Positions 44,059-54,000 of a stretch of DNA of 64,000 nt are shown here, piece by piece. Origin of the DNA: Eutreptiella sp. 'Long Island Sound 2002' (Eukaryota; Euglenozoa; Euglenophyceae; Eutreptiales; Eutreptiaceae); the NCBI GenBank assembly GCA_964036045.1, contig OZ038384.1:25907000-25970999 (forward strand). The letters are read 5' to 3'. Below the pieces are notes generated by a model that did no database searches, was not told the origin of the DNA, and saw only the letters and a program-made list of their open reading frames with translations. Each line of letters begins with the position of its first letter. The stretch's first letter is position 1. The position numbers and the translations under genes are program-made.

Positions 44059-45028
44059 TGACGCGTATGGGGTCCTGTGGCCCATACGCAGATTGGTCCT
44101 AGGCTCTGTTCTGTACTGAAAGTACTGACGTTACTGTTGTATTGTTTACAGTTACTGTAATGACCTGCTTGACCCCTAATTTTTTTGTTTTGTGACTCAG
44201 TTGTTTTGTGTTCAGTCTGAGAGTGCAGCCGGTGCAGTGTCGGCATCGCGCGTGTGTCCTGCATTTTTTTATATTAAAACGGTTTCATTCCTTGCGAGTT
44301 AGGAGGATTTAAACATGGAATTATCAGTTTTACGACAACTCTGAAGTAACGACGCGTGCAGTTTAAGTTGCCGCGATCCTTGACTTTTCCGTTTGGATCT
44401 GAAATTTTGAAATCAATCGAACCGAAGTGAGTGTCGCCATATAACGCCGTTTGCACTGTACAGGACAGAGAGGAAAGCCAGGAGGGCTGAGAAGCGTCAG
44501 GAACACAACGCGACATTGTTCTAGTTTCAGGAGTTTTGTAACTCGTTTTGTTGACATTCATGAGTTATTATTATTACATTACAGAGTGTATCTCATAACT
44601 GCCTTACCACTAAGCAGGGCAGGGGCTTGAGAATTACCCAGCCTTTCAACTAGTTACTTTTTCACCCGCTCGACATGTATTCTAATCCGTCGGTGCAGTT
44701 GTGTTTGTTGTCTGTAGACATGTAGAACAGCGGCGAGGTGCAAGAAGATTCGGGCACCATGGAGTGTGCCGAGTCTGTGGCAAGGACTCTCAGAACCATT
44801 TGTCTAAAGACAAAGATGGAGCAAGAACGGATTTGGATGACAAGAGCACCGAGTTTGCCTTCGTGTTTGTCAGGGTTCAGGAGGGTGTTGCAGATTTGGG
44901 TGAGAAAGGAGATGGAGTCAACCGGAAACTGAAGGATTTTCAGAAAACTCGAAGGATTTTAACAATATCTGTAGTTCGAAAATTTCGGTGCCGCTCAGAC
45001 TCACGAGGACCCCATGGAATCCGCATCA
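44059..45028 (+). repeat. Element F 5' LTR (970 bp)
   Basis: Begins TGACGCGTATGG and ends near CCGCATCA. Matches 60254-61221. The termini form the inverted pair TGACG...CGTCA (the left copy has ATCA). Confidence 0.82.
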
Positions 45029-45305
45029 AAATGGTTCTGAAGAAGCTGGCATCATTGCCGTGCCAGCCCTTGGCCGCCTCACGACACCAGTCCCTGTCAC
45101 TGCACAGCAGCATATGGGGGTGTACATCAGTGGCATAGACGCGGCAAGCGACGAGGACAGCAGCAGCAGCAAAGAAGATCACAGTGGCCGGGGATATGGG
45201 CAGTACACCAGCAGCAACAACCAAGGTATTGGACGCCGGAGCAGCAGTAACAGCTGGAGAGCACCCCCGACAACCCCATGGATGGAGGTCTGGATGGACC
45301 ACCTA
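44988..45305 (+). pseudogene. Element F gag-like ORF, first part
   Basis: The frame reads VPALGRLTTPVPVTAQQHM, GVYISGIDAASDEDSSSSKE and on to WMEVWMDHLE. It is open from inside the LTR (44988) and is cut by element C after codon GAG at 45305-45309. Removing C and one duplication joins it in frame to GAA-CTG-CAG at 59411. The composition (acidic, Ser-rich, then Gly/Asn) is gag-like at best; no zinc knuckle seen. Confidence 0.5.
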
Positions 45306-45309
45306 GAGG

Positions 45310-47676
45310 TAAAGAAGGTCCCTACCAGGACCGGCCCCTGCTGTGCCCCTTCCGCCTGTCACCCCTGCTGACTTGCTCCTGATCAGCGATTGCATTTCTC
45401 AAAATCCAGGGTCCAAAATCCAAAAATATAGAAAATAGAATCCTCCTTCAACCCTGAACAGCAACCAGATCCCACAAATACAGCAATAACCCAATTCACT
45501 ATCCAATCCGCACTGCGGGCTTCCGTTCAGCACACCGGTTGTCTCCCGGTGGCGGGCATGTACAAGAATTGCACCAAAGAGGAAAGCCGTGAAATTGGCA
45601 TATGAACACAAATAAAGCAAAGTTGGGGAAAGAGGTAAACATACACAGACTCAGCCATAGACCCCTCATTCCCTGGACTCAAGACCTTCCCCTGACTCAG
45701 CAACATGATGTCCTGAACCCAGTCAAATAAGATGGCTGAATGCCATGTATCAAAAGTCACTACACAAACCCCCTAAATGTGTTCACTCCCAAGCCTCTAA
45801 ATCCTAGCCCAATAGGGGAGGTGGCGTGTCATGGCCCAGATTGGCACTCGGGACCATGCCCTACCCTGACATAACCTTGGTTGGACTTGGAGTCGATTGG
45901 GCTTGGAGAGGTGCCCCATGAAGATGACCTCACAAGATGGCAAAATCAGGCAAATCACACCATTATGCCCAAAAATCAATTATATACTCAAAAATGCATA
46001 CGGCAAATATTCAAATGCTCCATGCATGTGTCAAACCGGAACGTAAAATACAAGGGTGATATAGACCAAAAGGTCCATGCCCAAGAATATTCCATCATTG
46101 GCTCCGAAACCCCTCCGGTTATGTACATGACATGCTTCACAAGTCAACTCATGAATTTGAGACCTAATTTTGTGAGGCCTCGTGTGCCAAGGTAAAGCGA
46201 CCACGTGATCCGGCATATGGTGAGGTACAACACCGAAGCATATGCCAACATATATGCAACATCCCATAGTTCACGGATCTCTAGGCACTTTACTGTTAGC
46301 CGACCAGTTGAGCACATAGAACACAAAAATGAGCATAAAGTGAGGTCAAAAACATGCAAATAATGCCAAATTCAAGATAATTACAATACTATATAACTTC
46401 GCTCACCCATGGTATCAACATATGATTCAAAGCACAATTGTTTGGGACCATTTGCAAACAATCCCCCCACTTGGATCCCCACATGGACGCATATGACACC
46501 TTCGAACCTCCTCCCAACACGCACCATGAAAATGGGAAAGTTGATAATGGCGCTTGTGGGTCGCTCTGTAAGCCCTCCCACATGCACTATATGAGCGGTA
46601 GACTTAGTCTAGCGCTATGGAGTTCACCATTGGGACAAGGGCCAAGCCCTTGCCACGTATGACTCCATATATCTTCCTACACACGGAGATATATAACATG
46701 GGCGTGAGCATATCGAAGCACATACCATGCATATAACACATACCCTCAAAAGGTGGCTCCCACCATGGTATGCCATGCCCCTCCATGGACAAAACTTCAC
46801 GTTAAAAATACGTGGGGACCCAAGGAAAGTATCTATGCAACCCCAACACTAATGCTGTACACTCGAAAGTCGCAATAAAATGTTCGGTTGCCTGGCCCGA
46901 GAGGTGTAAACCACTTTCTACCCTCTTGGCCATTATTCCTTGCTACACCGGGCATGTGTACACACCAAAGGCGTTTGATGCTTCCTAATTTAAGTTGAGA
47001 CCAAGGCAGTTCCAACCCAATTCTCGAAATTGGTATTCCTTGCCGTGAACCGGAGATGTGATTCTTCAAAGTGGCCTCACGAATCATTTTTGTTTCGACT
47101 ATACCTCCAAGCAAAATGAAGGACACAACAAAACGAAGGTTGATTCCTGATCGGGGAAAAATGTATGACCACTCCAGATTCATCATATCAAGTGCGGCGA
47201 TGTCGGAGTCGAAAATCCGATTCTGAAAGTCTGAAAAAATCGGATTAATTTTGCGAGTGTATAATATGAAAATTGCGGAAGTAACGAACCCTTTACTGAT
47301 GAAATCTGACCCTTCATCGGGGTTTCCGCCAAAATATCTGTAAATAACAGTTAACCAGTCGGTTACCGCAAAATCGCGAGCCAACTGACAGTCGCCGATA
47401 CATTGACAATCAGAACGGAAGACTGAAAAATTACGGAAACTTTATGATAAAAAAACCCTGTTGATTGCTGATATTCTGATATATAAATCTCAGCTGGTGG
47501 CGCCTCGGTACTGAATATGGCCGCTCATAGCCGGAATGGCCAAACCTATCACACTATCACATCGGGTTACCTCAGGTGGATGGGGGAGTATGATATCAGC
47601 CAATGGTGGCTTGCTGGCACATAGATACACACCCCAAGTGACCCAAAGATGGCCACAGGGGTCCGAACCGGCTTCA
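45310..47676 (-). repeat. Element C 3' LTR (2367 bp)
   Basis: On the minus strand begins TGAAGCCGG (47676) and ends CTTCTTTA (45310). The polypurine tract AGAAGAAGGG lies at 47686-47677. Confidence 0.92.
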
Positions 47677-47686
47677 CCCTTCTTCT

Positions 47687-48071
47687 CAGAGCGTTGTATC
47701 CGCTCGAAAGTCATTGAAGAGAGGACGGGAGGACCCCAATGGGCTCCAAACCCCCCCCCCCCATGTCCCAAGGACACATGGAGGCCCCACACACGTCGTA
47801 GGCGTCCCCCATGCCCAAAGGGAGGGGTGAGGGCACTGATAATCAGTGCCCTACGCCATATCCGGTCTCCTCTTGATCTACAAATTGGACCAAGGGGATC
47901 AAAGATAGAGAAACGTCGTCGGTCGACCTAAATAAGTATGCCACAGTGAAATATATATGTGGAGATCAAGTGAAGGGGGTATATGGCAAATGAAGGCCCA
48001 AAAATCCCCGGATGAACGCCGTCACCCATCTCCCAAGCACAAAAACAAACAAAAATGCCAAGGGGGATCCA
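47687..48071 (-). other. Element C 3' untranslated region
   Basis: Matches 31651-32033 of element B; no coding signal. Confidence 0.55.
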
Positions 48072-48287
48072 TTACGGTGCTACTGCAGCCACCAAATGGA
48101 CCAACACGTCCTTGACATCCAAAGAAATGTTCTTTTTCTTCAGATAATCAATCCAGACCGTGGTGTACCCCGGCACAAAGCTGCTCGGAGGCTCCCACGA
48201 ATCCCTGGATGCGGCGAATCCCTTCCAACGGACTTTATAAAGCCTCCCCCCAGGTGTCCCCGGGTCCGGCATGTCCGCCAGGATCCT
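48072..48287 (-). CDS. Element C chromodomain
   Basis: In frame after the shared TAG. YKVRWKGFAASRDSWEPPSSF is the canonical W-K-G-F...W-E-P core; element B has Arg for the Gly. Ends TAA at 48074-48072. No upstream in-frame ATG belongs to the integrase side; an internal ATG at 48272 would still include the whole domain. Confidence 0.83.
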   Translation of the reverse strand, partial: RILADMPDPGTPGGRLYKVRWKGFAASRDSWEPPSSFVPGYTTVWIDYLKKKNISLDVKDVLVHLVAAVAP

Positions 48288-49853
48288 CTAGGCGGTGAAG
48301 TCGTCGTCCTCACCCTCCTCGTCCGAGTCCACATCGCCGGCCGTGAACTCGAAGGTGACGGGATGTCCGCTCGGGTCTGGTGCTCGGGGACGAAGCTGGG
48401 TATGGTTGCGGTCCAGGATCCTGTTATCCCCCACACGAACCGCATACACATCCTGCCCGACCTTCCGCACGATTACCCCCGGCACATACCAAGACGCCTG
48501 CCGATGCCCCGACAGGACATCCTTGTGGTGCCGCTCCACCCACACGGTGTCTTGGAGAGCATATTTCTGGAGCTTTCCCTGCTTGAGGTAATTGGCCCTC
48601 TTCTCATGCTCGTCCTGAAGTGCCTTGCACACCTTGGCCGCCGTGTCGTCCGCCTCAGCCATCATAGCATTGGCATCCTGGGCCACTTTGCCATGGTTCA
48701 ACCACGGGAGAGTGCGTGACACTCGATCCCGTAGGAACAGGATACGATGGGGCGACAGTCCAGTGGGTCCCGGAAGGTCATGGTACGCCTGGAGTACTCT
48801 CCACAGCGAATTGTACCAATTCCGGCCTGGTTCGTCGATGTGCAGCTGGCGGAAATTTCCGAACATCTGCCGCCCGGCCACCTCAGCCCGGCCATTCGAC
48901 CGGCTGTGGTACGCCACGGTCTTGGCGTGGAAAATCCCCATGTGCTTGCACATCGTCTTGAACCACGTACCCACAAACTGACTGCCCCGATCGCTGCAGA
49001 TCACAGCTAGGGGATCAAAAATTGTCAGCCAATGCCTGATCATGGCGTTGGCGACGGTCTTGGCCTGCAGACTCACTCCATGCTTGTCCTTCTTGTCCTT
49101 CTTCTTGGACTTCTTGCCCGGGACCACCACGATATACCCGCTGTGCCTATCCACCGCCAGGATGACACAGTCATAGGTCTCTCCTTCCACGGTGACCTCC
49201 GGCATGGCGAATACATCCATGGCCACGGACCGCATAGGGGCTTCCGGTATAGCCGTATACACCGGGTTGCCAGCCGTGGAGTGGTTGGGGCTCTTCGTGG
49301 CCCGACACACGGCGCAGTTGCTGCAGTACTTGTCCAGGAGGGCGTAGTACCCCGGTGGGAACTTGAAGCGCCACTCCAGGTCCTGCTGCATCTTGTCCCG
49401 ACCAGGATGCATGAACTGGGCGTTATGCCAGTGGTCAATGAGCTCCTCCATTCGGTTCTCAGGGACCAATAGCTTGTCCTTGAGGAATAGCTTATTCCCA
49501 TCCTCGGTCAAGTCCTCGGGCCATTCGTCGTCCGACGGGGCGCTCACGGCATTCCAGTACTTGCTCCAGTGATCGGATGCCGCATAGTCATCCGACAAGT
49601 CATCTGTGAGCACCGACCTGACTAGCTCTACAGGGGCCACCATGCATTGCTCGAGGGTTTCCTCTCGAATAGCTTGGACTCGGGCGCCCCGGAACTTGGC
49701 CAGGTCCGTACGGTTTGCCATCACCACAAAGCCCTTGACCCCCTCTTGCTCCATGGCCTTCTCCATCTCGATGATGCGCTTGGCCTCCTCGGTCTTCTCG
49801 GCGTCCCCATGGCTGGATATGTCCATCCAAGGCTTGCCCGCGGGGTAGGCCCA
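48288..49853 (-). CDS. pol: Element C integrase, intact frame
   Basis: The 522 codons between the shared TGA and TAG are uninterrupted. Zinc domain HWHNAQFMHPGRDK and CSNCAVC; core D in AMDVF, D in CSDRGSQF, E in NGRAEV (DD35E). A Lys-rich insert (KKSKKKDKKDKH) sits between the first Asp and the second. First ATG is at 49826, so independent initiation is possible. The best preserved integrase in the window. Confidence 0.9.
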   Translation of the reverse strand, partial: WAYPAGKPWMDISSHGDAEKTEEAKRIIEMEKAMEQEGVKGFVVMANRTDLAKFRGARVQAIREETLEQCMVAPVELVRSVLTDDLSDDYAASDHWSKYWNAVSAPSDDEWPEDLTEDGNKLFLKDKLLVPENRMEELIDHWHNAQFMHPGRDKMQQDLEWRFKFPPGYYALLDKYCSNCAVCRATKSPNHSTAGNPVYTAIPEAPMRSVAMDVFAMPEVTVEGETYDCVILAVDRHSGYIVVVPGKKSKKKDKKDKHGVSLQAKTVANAMIRHWLTIFDPLAVICSDRGSQFVGTWFKTMCKHMGIFHAKTVAYHSRSNGRAEVAGRQMFGNFRQLHIDEPGRNWYNSLWRVLQAYHDLPGPTGLSPHRILFLRDRVSRTLPWLNHGKVAQDANAMMAEADDTAAKVCKALQDEHEKRANYLKQGKLQKYALQDTVWVERHHKDVLSGHRQASWYVPGVIVRKVGQDVYAVRVGDNRILDRNHTQLRPRAPDPSGHPVTFEFTAGDVDSDEEGEDDDFTA

Positions 49854-50426
49854 TCAACTGAGGCAATCTGCCACAGTGTTGTCCTTCCCCGGGACGTATA
49901 CGACGCTGAGGTCGAACTTGGCGAACGTCTCATGCCATCGGGCCCTCCTTGCCGCCGGGCCCGAGGGGGTGTCGACGTGCTGCTTGTGCCAGCTCTGCAA
50001 GGACTGATGGTCCGTACAAACCACCACCGGTTGCAATCCGATGTGGCCAGACCATTTCCTGAGCGCACAAACAATGGCGTACGTCTCCTTCTCCCTCGCG
50101 GTCCAGGTTCGGCGTTGGCCCTCGGCCAGGATTCGACTCCAAAATGCCACGGGTACGTGTGACCCGTCGTCCCGGATCTGCTCGAGGACTGCCCCTACAG
50201 CATAGTCCGAGGCGTCCGTCCGTAGCACGAATCCCTTGTCCGGGTCCACCAAGAATAGCCCCAGCTGCCCCAGGAGTCGCTCCTTCAGGCGGCTGAACGC
50301 ATCTTCGGCCTCAGGGGTCCATGCAAGCTTCTTCTTGCTCCCCTTCCGGCCATCGAACTTGCCCACCTGCAGCATCTTGTGCAGCGGCCCCGACAGTTCT
50401 GCATACATCCGGACATAGCCCGAATA
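49854..50426 (-). CDS. pol: Element C RNase H and RT end
   Basis: Resumes after the 888-bp insertion at YSGYVRMYAEL. RNase H acidic residues are in TDASDYAVGAVLE, AREKETYAIV and CTDHQSLQSW; it ends VPGKDNTVADCLS and the shared TGA. Confidence 0.88.
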   Translation of the reverse strand, partial: YSGYVRMYAELSGPLHKMLQVGKFDGRKGSKKKLAWTPEAEDAFSRLKERLLGQLGLFLVDPDKGFVLRTDASDYAVGAVLEQIRDDGSHVPVAFWSRILAEGQRRTWTAREKETYAIVCALRKWSGHIGLQPVVVCTDHQSLQSWHKQHVDTPSGPAARRARWHETFAKFDLSVVYVPGKDNTVADCLS

Positions 50427-50430
50427 GTAG
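50427..50430. repeat. Target-site duplication of the 888-bp insertion, left
   Basis: GTAG here and at 51319-51322. The uninterrupted codons (C-N-Y-Y-S-G) are seen in element B, which proves the insertion and its limits. Confidence 0.85.
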
Positions 50431-51318
50431 TGAAGCGGTATGGGGTGCCTCACCCATACCCGCTGCACAGCCTGTGGCGCTCTTCGCCAGGCTGGGTCAG
50501 GAATTTTCCTGTTGATGTTACGGCATCTTGATTTCTGTGGGACTTCTGTAAAATACCCGAGAAATCGTCTTTTTTCGTCATTTTTTGGCTGGCGACGACA
50601 GTCGTCGCCTGCGCGACGCAGCCCCAGATCGGGGATTTATTTCTCGATTTCTAAAGATTTTAGGCAATTTTATTATTGTTTTATCGTTTTTAGAAATAAA
50701 AGATTATAGCGTGACCTTTTTCGCGGCGTTCCGCGAAGGTCAATTTTTGCGAAAAAAGTCACGTTCACGCAGTTTTCAAAAAATGCTGAGGCGATCCCAG
50801 GAATCGCCCAGGCGCCCATGGTGTGGCCCAACAGTGGGCCTTTTCATATGTAGTTTGAATTGGCGCAGAAACGCGTCGTGTCGGCTACGCGACGTGTTGG
50901 GGGGAGACACGCAAAATGAGTGTTTTTGACTCAAAAATCACTATATTTCGTTGTTTTTCGCCCAAAAACCACTGTTTGGCCCAGTTTGGGCAGGATCTCA
51001 GTGGAGATCCTGATGGGGACGCCTCGTAGCCGTCAGAATTTCTGATGGCGGCGACGCCGTCGCCATCATTTTGTCTTCTTTTTTATGCTATTTTATAGTA
51101 TAGAATTGTTACATATACATATTACTTGTCTACATGTTTATTATTGTCTACATATACCTTCATCTCTTGCCCAGGACGCCAGATTGTGTCATGGCCGAGG
51201 CAAGGATTCCAGAAAACTTTGGAGATACCCAAATTCGAGTTCGCGTCTTGGATTTCATGGGTTTGGGGTTGCGCATGCCAAGGGAGGCTTGGAGGTTGCC
51301 CTCCCCCCAAAGGCTTCA
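50431..51318. mobile_element. 888-bp hairpin-rich insertion in element C (solo LTR or MITE-like)
   Basis: Inserted in the RT coding sequence with a 4-base duplication. Ends are TGAAGC and GCTTCA, a perfect 6-base inverted pair with TG..CA limits as in an LTR. No supported ORF. Between 50591 and 51064 it holds about ten short perfect or near-perfect hairpins, among them 50591-50609 (9-base stem), 50711-50762 (13 of 14), 50790-50808, 50825-50840, 50991-51012 (9-base stem) and 51050-51064. A solo LTR is the simplest identity. Confidence 0.72.
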
Positions 51319-54000
51319 GTAGTTGCAGAACCCCATGAAGGATCGGAGTTCGCTGATGGTCTGGGGCTTCTCCCAGTGGTGCAGGGACGCCAGCTTCCCA
51401 GGCATGGGACGGCGTTGCCCGTGACCAACCAGGTGACCCGCGAACTCCACTTCCTTTACGAAGAGTGAGGCTTTGGCGGGCTTGCACACCATGTTGTGCT
51501 TGTCCAGCTCGCTGAGCACTCGGCGCAGATCCTTCTCATGCGCTTCGATGAGCTCATCCTCAGTCATGTTCTCCGTGCCGGACCTGATGATGATGTCATC
51601 CACGAAGGGATCGCCACAGTCCCGGACAGGACCGAGTAAGTCCTCCATCATGCGCTGGAAAGCGGCGTTGCCATTCTTGGCCCCCATAGGCACCACTTTC
51701 CACTGCATGGGCCCCAGCGGCGTCGACATCGCTATACAGGGCCTGGAGTCCGGGTGTAGCGGCATCTGGTAATAGCCGTGTTTCAGGTCTAACACCGTGA
51801 AGATCCGCTTTTTCTGTTGTTTTTGGAGGATGGTGTCGATCAGAGGAAGCGAGTACGAGTCGTGCTCAGTTTGCTCGTTCAAACCCCTGTAATCCACCAC
51901 CAATCTCCACTCACCCTTCTCTTTCTTGGGCACGATGAAGGCTCGGCTGGCCCACTCACTGTCGGAGGGTTCGATCCATCCTCGCTCAATGAACTCGGCC
52001 AACAACTTCTTCATGGCCTCGGCCGGATTGCCCTGAAGTTGGTACTCCCGATGACGATAGATCTTGGGGTTCGGCTTCAGCTTGATCCTCGCTGTGCCAA
52101 ACCTCCCACGATCTGGAGGGTTCTTGTTGGCGACGCCACTGAATAGCCGCGGATAGGCATTGATCAGCCTCTCCTTCAGCTCGGGGACCTTCGGGTTCTC
52201 CTGGGCCTCTTCAGCCGCTTGCTTCGATATCGATACAACCGACCGCACTGCGGTATAGGCCTCTTCTGGGTCCGAGTCCGACTTCTCCTCGTCCGATATT
52301 CCGTCTTCATCGTCGTGGGGCGCGCTTCCCACCGATAATCTTCGAAAATTTGCGGCATCGGGCTGGTTCTTGTCCCTCTCGGCCCCCATTCTTGGAAAAC
52401 CCCACGTCGGCGGGTCCGACCCAACCAGACCATCATATTGGTCCGCGATGTGATCCATGACCCTCGCCACGAACTCATCCTTCTCGTACTTGCCGGTGAC
52501 CAACATCTTGTCATCCCACCAATGCGGAGATGTGACCATGGCCCGCCTCTTCTTGGCTGCCACACGATCATGCATCCCCATCCGCATGTAGTTGACGACA
52601 TCGTCGATCTCGGAGTGGGACAGGATGTCAATGCCATCAACTGGCTGATCCGTCCCCTCCTTGGGCTCGAACATGACCCGCATGGGCACCGCCTCAACCC
52701 TACGGATGAATGCTTCATCAACAGTGGGCTGGGCCTGCGCCCCATCCACCAGGAAAGCCTTGGTACCCCACGCTTGACCTGGGGAGGGCATTGATACACC
52801 CTTGGCGTCGATGAACAACTCCTTCTCTGGCCCGAATGACATCTTGTTCAGGGTGATGGAGTCCAGCGTCGAGTTGAGACCCTCCAGCAGACATGGGGTG
52901 GATCCTATGCCGGTTATGACCAGGCTCCCCTTCCCCCTATCCGCGACGATCTTCTCCACCGTACATCTGGTATTGTCCAGGGAGCCATGCCAATACATGG
53001 GCCCCCACTCCTTCAAACCCCAATGCCTATGCCAGGCTGAGTCTCCTCGATGCCAATGCCTCCTACACTTCCGCAAACGTGGGGCATCCCGGGAAGCGAA
53101 GACGTCCGTCTCGGGCGCCTCGGCTCCCAGCGTCTGGATCATCCTGGCATACACCATTCCATACTCCGTGAGGTGAACTCCACGGTCTCCTCTGGACTTG
53201 GCAGCCACAGCTTGCACCGCTTGGACGATCCGATCCTCTTCCTCAGCATTCCATTGGGATGATCCGCATGCATAGTCCGTGGACAGCCATGTGAGACATT
53301 CATCACGATGGGGAAGGGCTCCAATGGCGTTTGCCACCATGAAGTCATACTCCATGATCATATCCGAATCTGTAATGTCGGCCACATAGAAGTTCCCGGA
53401 TAGAGTGCTTCTCTTCGCCAGATCAGGGCGGTTCAAGCGCTCATGTTCCCAGAATTCCATACTGATAGTGGCCTCATGGGTGCCACCACCCATGATCTCT
53501 CCATTGGCCACCTTCAGGCGTACTGGTCTCCGGCTGGGCTGCAGGGATTCCTCCTTGAACAACCCTCTCCGGACCAGGCTCACCTGGGCACCTGTATCGA
53601 CCAAAACATCCACCACCAACTCCTCTTGTCCTTACCCTACACGCACCTTCAAGTGCAACTGTCGCTCATCGCCATGCGGTGTACGGACGACTCTCACGGC
53701 ATGCAACTCTAGCACATCCGGGTGCATCAGGACTTCGAGGGTATGGTCACGGATGGTGTAGATCTTGGGCTGGTCCTGACCATCCACGGGGCTCTCCGTG
53801 GTCGCTCCTTCCTTCTTGCCACTTCCCTTGCCCACATAAACTTCCCTTGGCAGGGCGCTCCAGGGGTTGGGAGTGGCAAAACTCAGTGGTTTTGGCTCTT
53901 CTGGAGCCTTCTTCGGCACCCGATGTGCCTTCGCTTTCTCTGGGATTCCACTGATTTTCGGAGGAGAGACCTCCGAGGTCCCACTCCCGTGGGGGCTCCT
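51319..54000 (-). pseudogene. pol: Element C protease, spacer module and RT
   Basis: Same frame as gag. Protease DTGAQVSLVRRGLF (DTG near 53598-53590) and MEYDFMVAN. A TAA at 53634-53632 lies before the active site, where B has TGC. The module VFASRDAPRLRK...MYWHGSLD...GSLVITG follows at about 53110-52900. RT from about 52040: WIEPSDSEWASRAF, VVDYRGLNEQTE, VLDLKHGYYQMPL and FVDDIII near 51600. The RT frame, unlike that of B, has no frameshift; it is cut only by the insertion at 51318. Confidence 0.88.
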
